Shown here: positions 1 to 4,718 of the stretch, in pieces
How positions within the stretch are numbered: position 1 is the stretch's first letter
Layout: each line of letters opens with the position of its first letter
Source: Hyphomicrobiales bacterium
Lineage (GTDB): Bacteria > Pseudomonadota > Alphaproteobacteria > Rhizobiales > Aestuariivirgaceae
Direction of reading: 5' to 3'
Assembly: GCA_023266715.1 (NCBI GenBank)
Contig: JAHFPK010000122.1
Span: forward strand, 1-7,906
DNA: 7,906 nt
Position numbers and translations under genes: made by a program
The notes under the pieces: generated by a model
Database searches by the model: none
What the model was told of the DNA's origin: nothing
What the model saw: the letters and a program-made list of their open reading frames with translations, nothing else

Positions 1-191
1 TCAAGAACCTGATCGACGGCATGAACGCCGAACTCCACCGCAATATCGCCCGGGCCGATGAGGCCATCAGCTTTCACGAGCGCGCCCTGGAGATCATCGC
101 CGAGTATGAATTCGAGTTTGAAAAGCAGCAGCAGGTGCAGTTCTATGCAACAGCAGTTAATTCCCAGACCGGAAGTTGGTTCAAACTCTGA
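1..191 (+). CDS. C-terminal end of an unrecognised protein (5' partial)
   Basis: An open frame enters from the left edge (first full codon at position 3) and ends at TGA 189-191, giving 62 visible residues. The segment is mostly charged and probably helical: it holds ARADEAISFHERALEIIAEYE, then a Gln-rich stretch (EKQQQVQF), and ends in GSWFKL. I do not recognise the family. Codon choice looks like that of the downstream genes (many codons ending in C or G), which supports real coding. It lies immediately before the terminase genes on the same strand, so it is probably the last gene of a preceding phage operon. Its stop codon lies inside the -35 hexamer of the promoter that follows. Confidence 0.6.
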   Translation, partial: KNLIDGMNAELHRNIARADEAISFHERALEIIAEYEFEFEKQQQVQFYATAVNSQTGSWFKL

Positions 192-217
192 CATTCCCCA
201 TTCTTCTCCGCTATAGT
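188..217 (+). promoter_or_regulatory. Sigma70-type promoter for the terminase operon
   Basis: CTGACA (188-193) matches the -35 consensus at five of six positions. TATAGT (212-217) matches the -10 consensus at five of six. The spacer is 18 bases. Transcription would start near 223-225, about 20 bases before the small terminase start codon. The -35 box overlaps the stop codon of the preceding gene. A start near 224 would leave most of the left arm of the following hairpin (218-223) out of the transcript, so only read-through RNA could form that hairpin. This is sequence matching only; phage promoters can use other sigma factors. Confidence 0.5.
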
Positions 218-236
218 GGCTCCCAATAAAGGAGCC
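218..236 (+). promoter_or_regulatory. Hairpin burying the Shine-Dalgarno sequence of the small terminase gene
   Basis: GGCTCC (218-223) pairs with GGAGCC (231-236) across a 7-base loop. The right arm contains the GGAG ribosome binding site for the ATG at 243. The same arrangement recurs at 4442-4466 before another gene. In both copies CAAT follows each arm (CCCAAT at 222-227 and 235-240 here). The pairing could lower translation of read-through RNA. An alternative view is that the likeness is a by-product of shared strong binding sites. Confidence 0.5.
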
Positions 237-242
237 CAATGA

Positions 243-683
243 ATGACGAAGAAGAAGGCAAAAGCCAAAGAGCCTGCGCATGTAGGCCGCCCGCCAAAAT
301 ACAATAAATCATTCGCCAAGCGCATTGTTGATCGCATGGCCCAGGGCTACTCCCTCACCGCTGCCGCAGCAGACTGTGACATTCACCGCGACACGGTCTA
401 TGACTGGGAAGCAAAATACCCGGAATTTTCCGACGCTATAAGGCTTGGAAGGGCAAAAAGGGTGTCTTTTCTTGAGCTTGGCTTAATCGGAGCCCCCGAC
501 GGCCCGACTGTTACAAGCCGCATATTCGCCCTCAAGAACGCCTCGCCGCAGGAATGGCGCGAGAAGACCGAGGTGCAATTCACTCCTCCAGACCTCTCAG
601 GCTTGAACAAAGATGACCTCGACCTCCTTGACGCAATTGCTGCGCGAGCGGCCCGACTTGGTGCAGGAGGCGATAAGGCTTGA
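243..683 (+). CDS. terS: Phage terminase small subunit
   Basis: This is the 146-aa DNA-recognition subunit of the packaging motor, which binds the phage packaging site and loads the large subunit. The N-terminus is basic (TKKKAKAKE), followed by GRPPKY and a helix-turn-helix at about residues 35-57 (GYSLTAAAADCDIHRDTVYDW). The next part (PEFSDAIRLGRAKR) is typical of small terminases with this type of HTH. The acidic tail (LNKDDLDLLDAIAARAARLG) probably contacts the large subunit or forms an oligomer helix. The start at 243 has AAGGAG at 229-234 with suitable spacing; an ATG at 239 opens only a short ORF. The 3' end overlaps the large subunit reading frame by 71 bases if that gene starts at 613. 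The assignment rests on the HTH, size and position before the large subunit. Confidence 0.85.
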   Translation: MTKKKAKAKEPAHVGRPPKYNKSFAKRIVDRMAQGYSLTAAAADCDIHRDTVYDWEAKYPEFSDAIRLGRAKRVSFLELGLIGAPDGPTVTSRIFALKNASPQEWREKTEVQFTPPDLSGLNKDDLDLLDAIAARAARLGAGGDKA

Positions 684-2718
684 GCGGGAGAAGCGCTCGC
701 GCGCCGAACGCCAGGTCCAGATCGACGCCAACCTCTCGGTAATCCAGCAGGACCGCGAGGTCTGCAAAAGCTTTGTGGAATTCATCAGATCGGCTTGGCA
801 CATCGTTGAGCCTTCAAATCCCTATGTGCATGGCTGGCATGTCAATGCTCTTTGCCAGCACTTGACCGCAATTTCCAACGGTCAAATAACGCGTCTGCTT
901 ATTAACATTCCGCCAGGCACGGCTAAGTCCCTGATTGTATCTGTTTTTTGGCCAGCATGGGAATGGGGACCTGCCGGCATGCCAACCATGCGTTACATCA
1001 GCACGAGCTATAGCGCCGATTATGTGAAGCGGGATAGCCGGCGAATGCTGTCCTTGGTCCAGTCCGAATGGTATCAGCAGCGCTGGCCCATCGAAATGAC
1101 CCGTGAAGGCGAGGCCAGCTTTGAAAACATTCACAGGGGATTTCGAGAGGGTGTGCCGTTCAGCCGTTTAACCGGAGGCCGCGCGCATCGCCTCATCCTT
1201 GATGACGTTCATTCTACCGAAATGGCTGAATCCGTCGCTGAACGGGCGACCACCGCGCGCATATTCAGGGAATCGGTGCCTACGCGGCTTGTCGAGCCAA
1301 AGACGTCAGCCATCGTAATCATCATGCAACGCCTGCACGTAGAGGATGTCTCTGGAATTGCTCTGTCTTTCAAGGGCAGTCCCTACACCCACCTTTGCCT
1401 TCCGATGGAATTTGAGGCAGACCGGGCCTGCGTGACGTCAGTGGGATTCAAAGACCCACGCACCGAAGAAGGCGAATTGCTCTTTCCGGAGCGCTTTCCC
1501 CGTGAAGTTGTCGAGCGCGACAAGGCCATCATGGGTTCATTTGCCGTAGCCGGCCAGTTCCAACAGCGCCCGACCCTGCGCGAAGGTGGCATGTTCAAGC
1601 GGGAATTCTTCCGCATTGTCGAGGCAGCGCCAACTGCCACCCGCTGGGTGCGCTTCTGGGATATTGCAGCCACGGCCGCACAAATGGGCAATGATCCAGC
1701 TTGGACCGTTGGCCTCAAACTTGGCCGCCAGCCCGATGGCCGCTTCATCATCGCCGATGTGAATCGGCTGCGCGCCGAGGGCAACGGGGTGCGCAAGATG
1801 ATCAAAAGCACAGCAATTGCCGACGGTCCGCATGTCGAGATCGGCCTGCCGCAGGATCCCGGTGCTGCGGGCAAGATTGTGGCTCAGGATATGGTCTTGA
1901 TGCTGGCGGGCTTTATCGTCAGCGCCGCCCCTGAATCAGGTGATAAGGTGCAGCGCGCCTCACCGGTGGCGGCACAGGCCGAGGCTGGCAATATTGACCT
2001 CCTGAAGGGCGATTGGAACGAGGCTTTCCTTTCGGAATCTGCTGATTTCCCGGGCGGCAAGTTCAAGGACCAAATCGACGCCCTCTCTGGGGCTTTCGCC
2101 AAACTGATAGGAGCGACCGTGTTTGACATCTCAGAAGAATTCATCGCCATGGACCCAGTCAAAGTGCAGGCCATTTGGCCCCGGGTGGGCGCCATCTGGA
2201 TCAGCCGGGAGAAATTCACCGCGGTCTGGCTGGCCCATGATTTAGTGAGTGACACGGTCTACGTCTACGATTGCCTCACTGCCCCGCGGCAGGACATGGC
2301 CATCCATGCCAATGCGCTGCGCAGGAAAGGCCCATGGGTGCCGATGCTGTTTGATCTTGAGGCGGCGGGCCGCAAGAAGGAGGAGGGCATCCGGCTGGCC
2401 CAGGCGCTGGATGAACTCGGCATTCCGATATTTGCAGTCAAATTCGATGAGGGTGCGGCCATGGAGGTGCTGGGCTCACGGCTTAACATTTCCAGCCTCT
2501 GGGTGTTCAATCATCTCCTGCCATGGTTTGCCGCCTACCGGAGGCTCACCCGCAATGACAAGGGCGAGATCGTGGGCGATGATTCGGGCGTCTTCCATGC
2601 CACCGGGCTGGCGCTGCATTCAGGGCTGGAGATCGCCATCACCGAAAACCGGGCGGAGAGTGATGCGAAGGGATTTGATCCTGCGTCACTGGACGCCAAT
2701 CCCGTGACGGGGTATTGA
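613..2718 (+). CDS. terL: Phage terminase large subunit with an extra C-terminal domain
   Basis: This is the ATP-driven DNA translocase and nuclease of the packaging motor. ATPase signs are a Walker A-type loop IPPGTAKS (residues 99-106), Walker B LILDD (194-198) and the coupling region IIMQRLHVED (236-245). The first nuclease domain (about 340-500) has the RNase H-fold acidic residues: D350 in RFWDIA, D415 in LPQDPG, and D486/D490 in FPGGKFKDQIDA. Large terminases with this nuclease usually end near here. This one continues for about 200 residues with a second RNase H-like segment (separate entry), giving 701 aa. ATG 613 is the first start after an in-frame stop (604-606) and lies inside terS. 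It has no good ribosome binding site, so a later start such as GTG 661 is possible, and coupling to terS translation is likely. The stop is TGA 2716-2718. Confidence 0.93.
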   Translation: MTSTSLTQLLRERPDLVQEAIRLEREKRSRAERQVQIDANLSVIQQDREVCKSFVEFIRSAWHIVEPSNPYVHGWHVNALCQHLTAISNGQITRLLINIPPGTAKSLIVSVFWPAWEWGPAGMPTMRYISTSYSADYVKRDSRRMLSLVQSEWYQQRWPIEMTREGEASFENIHRGFREGVPFSRLTGGRAHRLILDDVHSTEMAESVAERATTARIFRESVPTRLVEPKTSAIVIIMQRLHVEDVSGIALSFKGSPYTHLCLPMEFEADRACVTSVGFKDPRTEEGELLFPERFPREVVERDKAIMGSFAVAGQFQQRPTLREGGMFKREFFRIVEAAPTATRWVRFWDIAATAAQMGNDPAWTVGLKLGRQPDGRFIIADVNRLRAEGNGVRKMIKSTAIADGPHVEIGLPQDPGAAGKIVAQDMVLMLAGFIVSAAPESGDKVQRASPVAAQAEAGNIDLLKGDWNEAFLSESADFPGGKFKDQIDALSGAFAKLIGATVFDISEEFIAMDPVKVQAIWPRVGAIWISREKFTAVWLAHDLVSDTVYVYDCLTAPRQDMAIHANALRRKGPWVPMLFDLEAAGRKKEEGIRLAQALDELGIPIFAVKFDEGAAMEVLGSRLNISSLWVFNHLLPWFAAYRRLTRNDKGEIVGDDSGVFHATGLALHSGLEIAITENRAESDAKGFDPASLDANPVTGY
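2146..2637 (+). other. Second, probably inactive RNase H-like terminase domain at the end of terL
   Basis: This covers residues about 512-675 of the large subunit. The order VGAIWISREKFTAVWLAHD, TVYVYD, HANALRRKGPWVPMLFD, GIPI, VFNHLLPWFAAYRR and DDSGVFHATGLAL resembles the C-terminal nuclease of P22 gp2-like terminases. I recall those reading roughly G-x-D-x-G then AxVWLAxD, a later W/P-x-x-x-D, and DDxxxATRYAL. The second and third acidic positions appear kept (D581; D656/D657). The first catalytic Asp appears replaced, with Trp or Ser in AIWIS (527-531), so cleavage by this copy is doubtful. The preceding nuclease domain has its acidic residues intact. The likeness is by eye and memory, not alignment. 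Confidence 0.55.
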
Positions 2719-2897
2719 TGGCCATGGTGAGTAAAATCAGATACACCATCAAATGGTCGAGAAAGCACGGCGGCATCATGCAGTGCAAAAATCTGACCCC
2801 AAGGTTGCTGGTGGCGAGGCTGTACAAGGCGATCAGGTCCTCTGGGTCAATAACGGTTCATGAAATCGCAAGGGATAAGCCACATCAAGGAACTTGA
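2718..2897 (+). CDS. Possible 59-aa protein of unknown function
   Basis: ATG 2718 overlaps the terL stop as TGATG, an arrangement that favours coupled translation. The product is basic (SKIRYTIKWSRKHGG near the start, then NLTPRLLVARLYKAI) and has no motif I recognise. Against it: from about 2801 most codons end in G, including several AGG. That is what a shadow of a neighbouring frame with G-first codons looks like, and the frame starting at 2753 is such a frame. No strong ribosome binding site is visible. Either this ORF or the pair 2753-2863 and 2860-2919 is real; I slightly prefer the pair. Confidence 0.35.
   Translation: MAMVSKIRYTIKWSRKHGGIMQCKNLTPRLLVARLYKAIRSSGSITVHEIARDKPHQGT
2753..2863 (+). 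CDS. Possible 36-aa protein ending GDQVLWVNNGS
   Basis: ATG 2753 opens a frame that ends at TGA 2861-2863. The product is hydrophilic at first (VEKARRHHAVQKSDPK) and ends in VQGDQVLWVNNGS. Many of its codons start with G or A, the usual pattern of true coding frames. The stop overlaps the ATG at 2860 as ATGA, the same junction used elsewhere in this operon. No clear ribosome binding site precedes it. It competes with the longer frame 2718-2897, and the family is not recognised. Confidence 0.35.
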   Translation: MVEKARRHHAVQKSDPKVAGGEAVQGDQVLWVNNGS

Positions 2898-2919
2898 GAA
2901 ACTCCCCGAACAGGCGTAG
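2860..2919 (+). CDS. Possible 19-aa peptide
   Basis: ATG 2860 overlaps the preceding stop as ATGA, and the frame ends at TAG 2917-2919. The peptide contains ISHIKELEKLPEQA, which has a natural composition for a short helix. It may be a small phage peptide or the displaced end of a neighbouring gene after a frameshift. Its size makes the call weak. The Cys-rich gene at 2945 begins 25 bases after the stop. Confidence 0.28.
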   Translation: MKSQGISHIKELEKLPEQA

Positions 2920-2944
2920 AAGCGAATCAATTAAGGAGCGCCGA

Positions 2945-3109
2945 ATGAACACAAGCGAGAGACCCCGTGTGATTATCTGCCAGGGCCCGCCGCGCTGCGA
3001 TGCTGACGCAGTGCTGAATCCCAAGCCAATGCCCTGCCCCTGGTGCCGCATTGAAGAAGTCCAGGCAGATGGCACAATTACCGTCATTCAGGAGCCAGCA
3101 AGCACATGA
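2945..3109 (+). CDS. Small Cys-rich phage protein (CPWC type)
   Basis: This 54-aa protein has four cysteines in a C-x5-C (12, 18) and C-x2-C (31, 34) arrangement: ICQGPPRC and CPWC. That would suit one bound zinc ion. The ICQGPPRC...CPWC pattern resembles short hypothetical proteins I recall from phages near packaging genes; no biochemical role is known to me. The start at 2945 has AAGGAG at 2933-2938, six bases upstream. The same frame is open upstream to a TTG at 2894, but the strong binding site fixes the later start. The stop overlaps the next gene as ATGA (3106-3109). Confidence 0.7.
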   Translation: MNTSERPRVIICQGPPRCDADAVLNPKPMPCPWCRIEEVQADGTITVIQEPAST

Positions 3110-3303
3110 CCCAAGCAGCTCAATATGTTGCCACCGTGCGCAAGGTGAAGGTTATCACCAACGATTTCATGGGCGCGCTTTTCTTTGCTGGCCTGATTGA
3201 AGATTGGGTAGGCAGCGTTGCCAAGATCACAAAAAAGACCTCCCCAAACGGTGACAAAATACACACGGTTTGGGAGGTTGAGCCAAGGAGAAAAGCGTCA
3301 TGA
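3106..3303 (+). CDS. Unknown 65-aa phage protein
   Basis: The start overlaps the stop of the preceding gene (ATGA 3106-3109), and its own stop overlaps the next start (ATGA 3300-3303), so it is probably translated by coupling. The product has a short hydrophobic stretch (FMGALFFAGLIEDWVG, about residues 21-36) followed by a Lys- and Thr-rich segment and a strand-like IHTVWEVEP. It could be a small single-domain beta protein; the hydrophobic part is short for a membrane helix. I do not recognise the family. Confidence 0.6.
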   Translation: MTQAAQYVATVRKVKVITNDFMGALFFAGLIEDWVGSVAKITKKTSPNGDKIHTVWEVEPRRKAS

Positions 3304-3490
3304 CCACCAAACGCAAGAGGGGTACGCCCCGTCCAGCCGAGATATACCGTGGGGCCATCCGAAACGCTGAGGAAATGCTGGTGGCCTTGGAGGATGACAA
3401 GGACGTGGCCGATGCCACTGCTTCCCTCAAGGAATACCAAGTTCTGGGCGGCAAACCCTCGCCGAATTCAAGAAGGAACTCGGACTATGA
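3300..3490 (+). pseudogene. Small phage gene with an apparent one-base frameshift
   Basis: ATG 3300 follows the binding site AAGGAG (3287-3292). The frame reads well (RPAEIYRGAIRNAEEMLVALEDDKDVADA, then LKEYQVLGGK) up to about 3455. Beyond that, the same frame becomes a Pro/Arg/His-rich out-of-frame tail that runs to 3608 inside the next gene. The -1 frame instead continues as LAEFKKELGL and stops at TGA 3488-3490, forming ATGA with the next start. One missing A in the AAA at 3453-3455 would restore GGKTLAEFKKELGL and a 63-aa protein. The cause may be a real deletion, a homopolymer sequencing error or, less likely, recoding; no standard slippery heptamer is in register. Function unknown. Confidence 0.6.
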
Positions 3491-3786
3491 TCACCCTCTC
3501 CCGCCGCAAACTCCTGGGCGGGCTTTCCGCCTTCATCGCAGCGCCTGCCATCGTGCGCGTGGCAAGCCTCATGCCGGTGAAGGCTTTGCCAGTGGCTGTC
3601 GTGGATGATGGGTTTTGGTTCAATGCCGCAGAATATGAGGCTCTTACTGAACAGTCCGTCGCAAGGCTTGCCGCCTACATGCAGCAGCGCAGGATTCTTG
3701 AGGAGGGGATTAGGAGATTTTGGAAAGCACAGTTCTTGGACTTGCAAGCCAACCCAAATCGGCATATCGACCAGATCGTCGGCTGA
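3487..3786 (+). CDS. Small phage protein with a twin-arginine signal
   Basis: This 99-aa protein begins with a Tat-type signal: SRRKLL at residues 5-10, a hydrophobic stretch GGLSAFIAAPAIV (11-23), and a possible cleavage site after VKA (31-33). This would send it folded across the inner membrane, unusual for a phage packaging region. Similar short proteins reading roughly RR...APAIVR..SLMPV occur, as I recall, in phages of Alphaproteobacteria; their role is unknown. The mature part holds FWFNAAEYEALTEQSVARL and a charged C-terminus. The start at 3487 has AAGGAA at 3473-3478, eight bases upstream, and overlaps the repaired end of the preceding gene. The frame is open further upstream, but those residues lack sense. 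Confidence 0.72.
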   Translation: MITLSRRKLLGGLSAFIAAPAIVRVASLMPVKALPVAVVDDGFWFNAAEYEALTEQSVARLAAYMQQRRILEEGIRRFWKAQFLDLQANPNRHIDQIVG

Positions 3787-3810
3787 CCTTCCCTCCCCCA
3801 TTTGTCAGCC
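3781..3810 (+). repeat. Hairpin spanning the stop codon of the Tat-signal gene
   Basis: GGCTGAC (3781-3787) and GTCAGCC (3804-3810) form a 7-bp perfect stem around a 16-base pyrimidine-rich loop. The stop codon TGA lies in the left arm. No T-run follows this arm, so it is not a terminator alone. It sits directly before the terminator-like hairpin, and the two may act together in ending transcription or protecting the 3' end. Confidence 0.45.
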
Positions 3811-3816
3811 TCTCGG

Positions 3817-3859
3817 CAAGAGCCCCGTCGCTTGAGAACTTCTGGGCTCTTGTCTTTTT
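3817..3859 (+). terminator. Rho-independent terminator-like hairpin
   Basis: CAAGAGCCC (3817-3825) pairs perfectly with GGGCTCTTG (3844-3852) across an 18-base loop, followed by TCTTTTT (3853-3859). The 9-bp stem and T-run fit an intrinsic terminator, although the loop is longer than usual. It ends the run of overlapping small genes begun after terL. Genes downstream (3915 onward, tRNA, portal) would need read-through, antitermination or their own promoter. Confidence 0.6.
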
Positions 3860-3914
3860 CGGGAACTGTGATAGAGGTGGCTTGCTGCAAAAGGGGTCCG
3901 GACAAACGCGCCGG

Positions 3915-4049
3915 ATGAGATATGCGGAAAAAGCGGCAGAACCACTTCCTGACTGTGTGGGCCGCCTCTGCACTTGGCTATATTCATCCAGCGTTAGATG
4001 GATGGTCCGGTGTCGAGAGTGTTGGGGCGACGAGCAAGGCAAGACGTAA
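3915..4049 (+). CDS. Possible 44-aa Cys-rich protein
   Basis: ATG 3915 to TAA 4047-4049 encodes a protein with four cysteines at 14, 19, 33 and 36 (CVGRLC and CREC), a spacing that could bind zinc. The stop lies three bases before the ATG of the next gene, a normal operon junction. Against it: no good ribosome binding site is seen (AAAAGGGG near 3889-3896 is too far), and the same open frame extends upstream to 3720 without making sense there. If it is not real, 3787-4052 holds only the two hairpins. Confidence 0.38.
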   Translation: MRYAEKAAEPLPDCVGRLCTWLYSSSVRWMVRCRECWGDEQGKT

Positions 4050-4052
4050 ATC

Positions 4053-4310
4053 ATGGAAACTAAAGCTCGAACGGTTGGCCTGCCCCATGATGCTGAAGGG
4101 CCACGAACTTCAATGCTGCACTTTGTCGGTTTCAGGGATGACCGCTACCACAACGCAGTCCGCGTTTTCGGCCAGCCCGACTTCGTGCATCAGCGCTGGG
4201 ACTGGCGCACCATCCAGGAATTCACGGATGGCGATACGCTGATTTTTGCAACGGGTGACGAACACAAGCCGCTGGCAAGGTATAGCTATGACGACAGTTC
4301 ATTTTTCTGA
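4053..4310 (+). CDS. Unknown 85-aa phage protein
   Basis: The product reads as a compact globular protein: MLHFVGFRDDRYHNAVRVFG, then QPDFVHQRWDWRTIQEF, GDTLIFATGDE and the C-terminus YSYDDSSFF. The pattern of FVGF..D.Y..AVRV.G.PDF.H..WD and an acidic-aromatic tail resembles short hypothetical proteins I recall from phage structural regions; no function is known to me. ATG 4053 follows the stop of the candidate gene 3915-4049 by three bases and has only a weak binding site (AAGGCAAG around 4036-4043), so coupling is possible. The competing frame starting at 3922 gives no sensible protein. Confidence 0.65.
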   Translation: METKARTVGLPHDAEGPRTSMLHFVGFRDDRYHNAVRVFGQPDFVHQRWDWRTIQEFTDGDTLIFATGDEHKPLARYSYDDSSFF

Positions 4311-4327
4311 GAGCCAGCAATAGCAAT

Positions 4328-4401
4328 TCTACCTTCGTCTAAAGGTAGGACTGCGGACTTTGAATCCGTCAATCATGGTTCGAATCCATGAGGTAGAGCC
4401 A
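4328..4401 (+). tRNA. tRNA-Gln (anticodon UUG)
   Basis: A full cloverleaf can be drawn by hand. The acceptor stem is TCTACCT (4328-4334) with AGGTAGA (4391-4397). The D arm is GTCT/GGAC with loop AAAGGTA. The anticodon stem is GCGGA/TCCGT with loop CTTTGAA, so the anticodon TTG is at 4360-4362 and reads CAA. The variable region is CAAT, and the T arm is CATGG/CCATG with loop TTCGAAT. The discriminator base is G, and CCA is encoded (4399-4401). The U1-A72 first pair and G73 are identity features of bacterial tRNA-Gln. It lies between two small phage genes on the same strand, so it is phage-borne rather than a host att-site tRNA. Confidence 0.95.
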
Positions 4402-4431
4402 CTTTCCAAAACCCCAAACGCCCTCTCCCCA

Positions 4432-4471
4432 ATTGGCTATCTTGGCTCCAATCAATAAGGAGCCAATCAAT
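4432..4471 (+). promoter_or_regulatory. Repeat-rich leader burying the ribosome binding site of the 4470 gene
   Basis: TTGGCTCC (4442-4449) pairs perfectly with GGAGCCAA (4459-4466) across a 9-base loop. The right arm contains the AAGGAG binding site (4457-4462) for ATG 4470. A second upstream arm, ATTGGCT (4432-4438), can pair with AGCCAAT (4461-4467) instead, so two folds compete for the same site. CCAATCAAT occurs twice in direct orientation (4448-4456 and 4463-4471). The design matches the leader of the small terminase gene at 218-240. No convincing promoter is seen here. Confidence 0.55.
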
Positions 4472-4718
4472 GAATCTGCCCCTCCCCGGACTAGGACAAG
4501 GCCTGAAAGCCAACACCCTGCTGCGCCCCGAGCGCTGCGAAAAATGCAAATGGCACGCCGCGGTATCTGGCCAGCCCCATCTTGAGTGCCGGCGCAATCC
4601 GCCTATCCCCCACCTCCTCAACACCCCGCGAGGCATGCAGACCATGTGCGTATTTCCCATCGTGAGTGGAGAACATTGGTGTGGCGAATATGCCAGATCA
4701 ATCGAGGGCGTTAACTGA
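4470..4718 (+). CDS. Small four-Cys (zinc-ribbon-like) phage protein
   Basis: This 82-aa protein carries CEKC (residues 23-26), LECRRNPP (38-45) and HWCGEY (69-74). The likely zinc ligands are C23, C26, C40 and C71, with an additional C60. This order, CxxC, then CRRxPP, then WCGEF/Y, is a common pattern in short phage proteins encoded near portal or packaging genes; the function is not established. ATG 4470 has AAGGAG at 4457-4462. The stop overlaps the portal start as TGATG (4716-4720), so portal translation is probably coupled to this gene. The hairpin over its binding site could therefore affect portal production. Confidence 0.78.
   Translation: MNLPLPGLGQGLKANTLLRPERCEKCKWHAAVSGQPHLECRRNPPIPHLLNTPRGMQTMCVFPIVSGEHWCGEYARSIEGVN

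Noticed and set aside
239..298. Earlier ATG four bases before the terS start
   Set aside because: It opens a frame that stops after about 19 codons; the ATG at 243 gives the full small terminase.
1383..1874. Minus-strand ORF of 163 codons
   Set aside because: It is a shadow of the terminase ATPase-nuclease region, with a Pro/Arg/Ser-rich composition typical of an antisense frame.
2249..2707. Plus-strand ORF of 152 codons overlapping the end of terL
   Set aside because: Its Arg/Trp/Ser/Cys-rich protein is an out-of-frame reading of the second terminase nuclease-like domain.
3450..3458. Programmed -1 ribosomal frameshift at GGCAAACCC
   Set aside because: The zero-frame codons are AAA CCC, so the X XXY YYZ pattern is not in register and re-pairing in the -1 frame would be poor; a lost A is simpler.
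3922..4242. Plus-strand ORF of 106 codons
   Set aside because: It is in a different frame from the better-supported 85-aa gene at 4053 and gives no coherent protein.
4328..4401. tRNA gene as a prophage attachment site
   Set aside because: The tRNA is surrounded by phage structural genes on both sides, and no integrase or duplicated tRNA 3' end is seen in the window.
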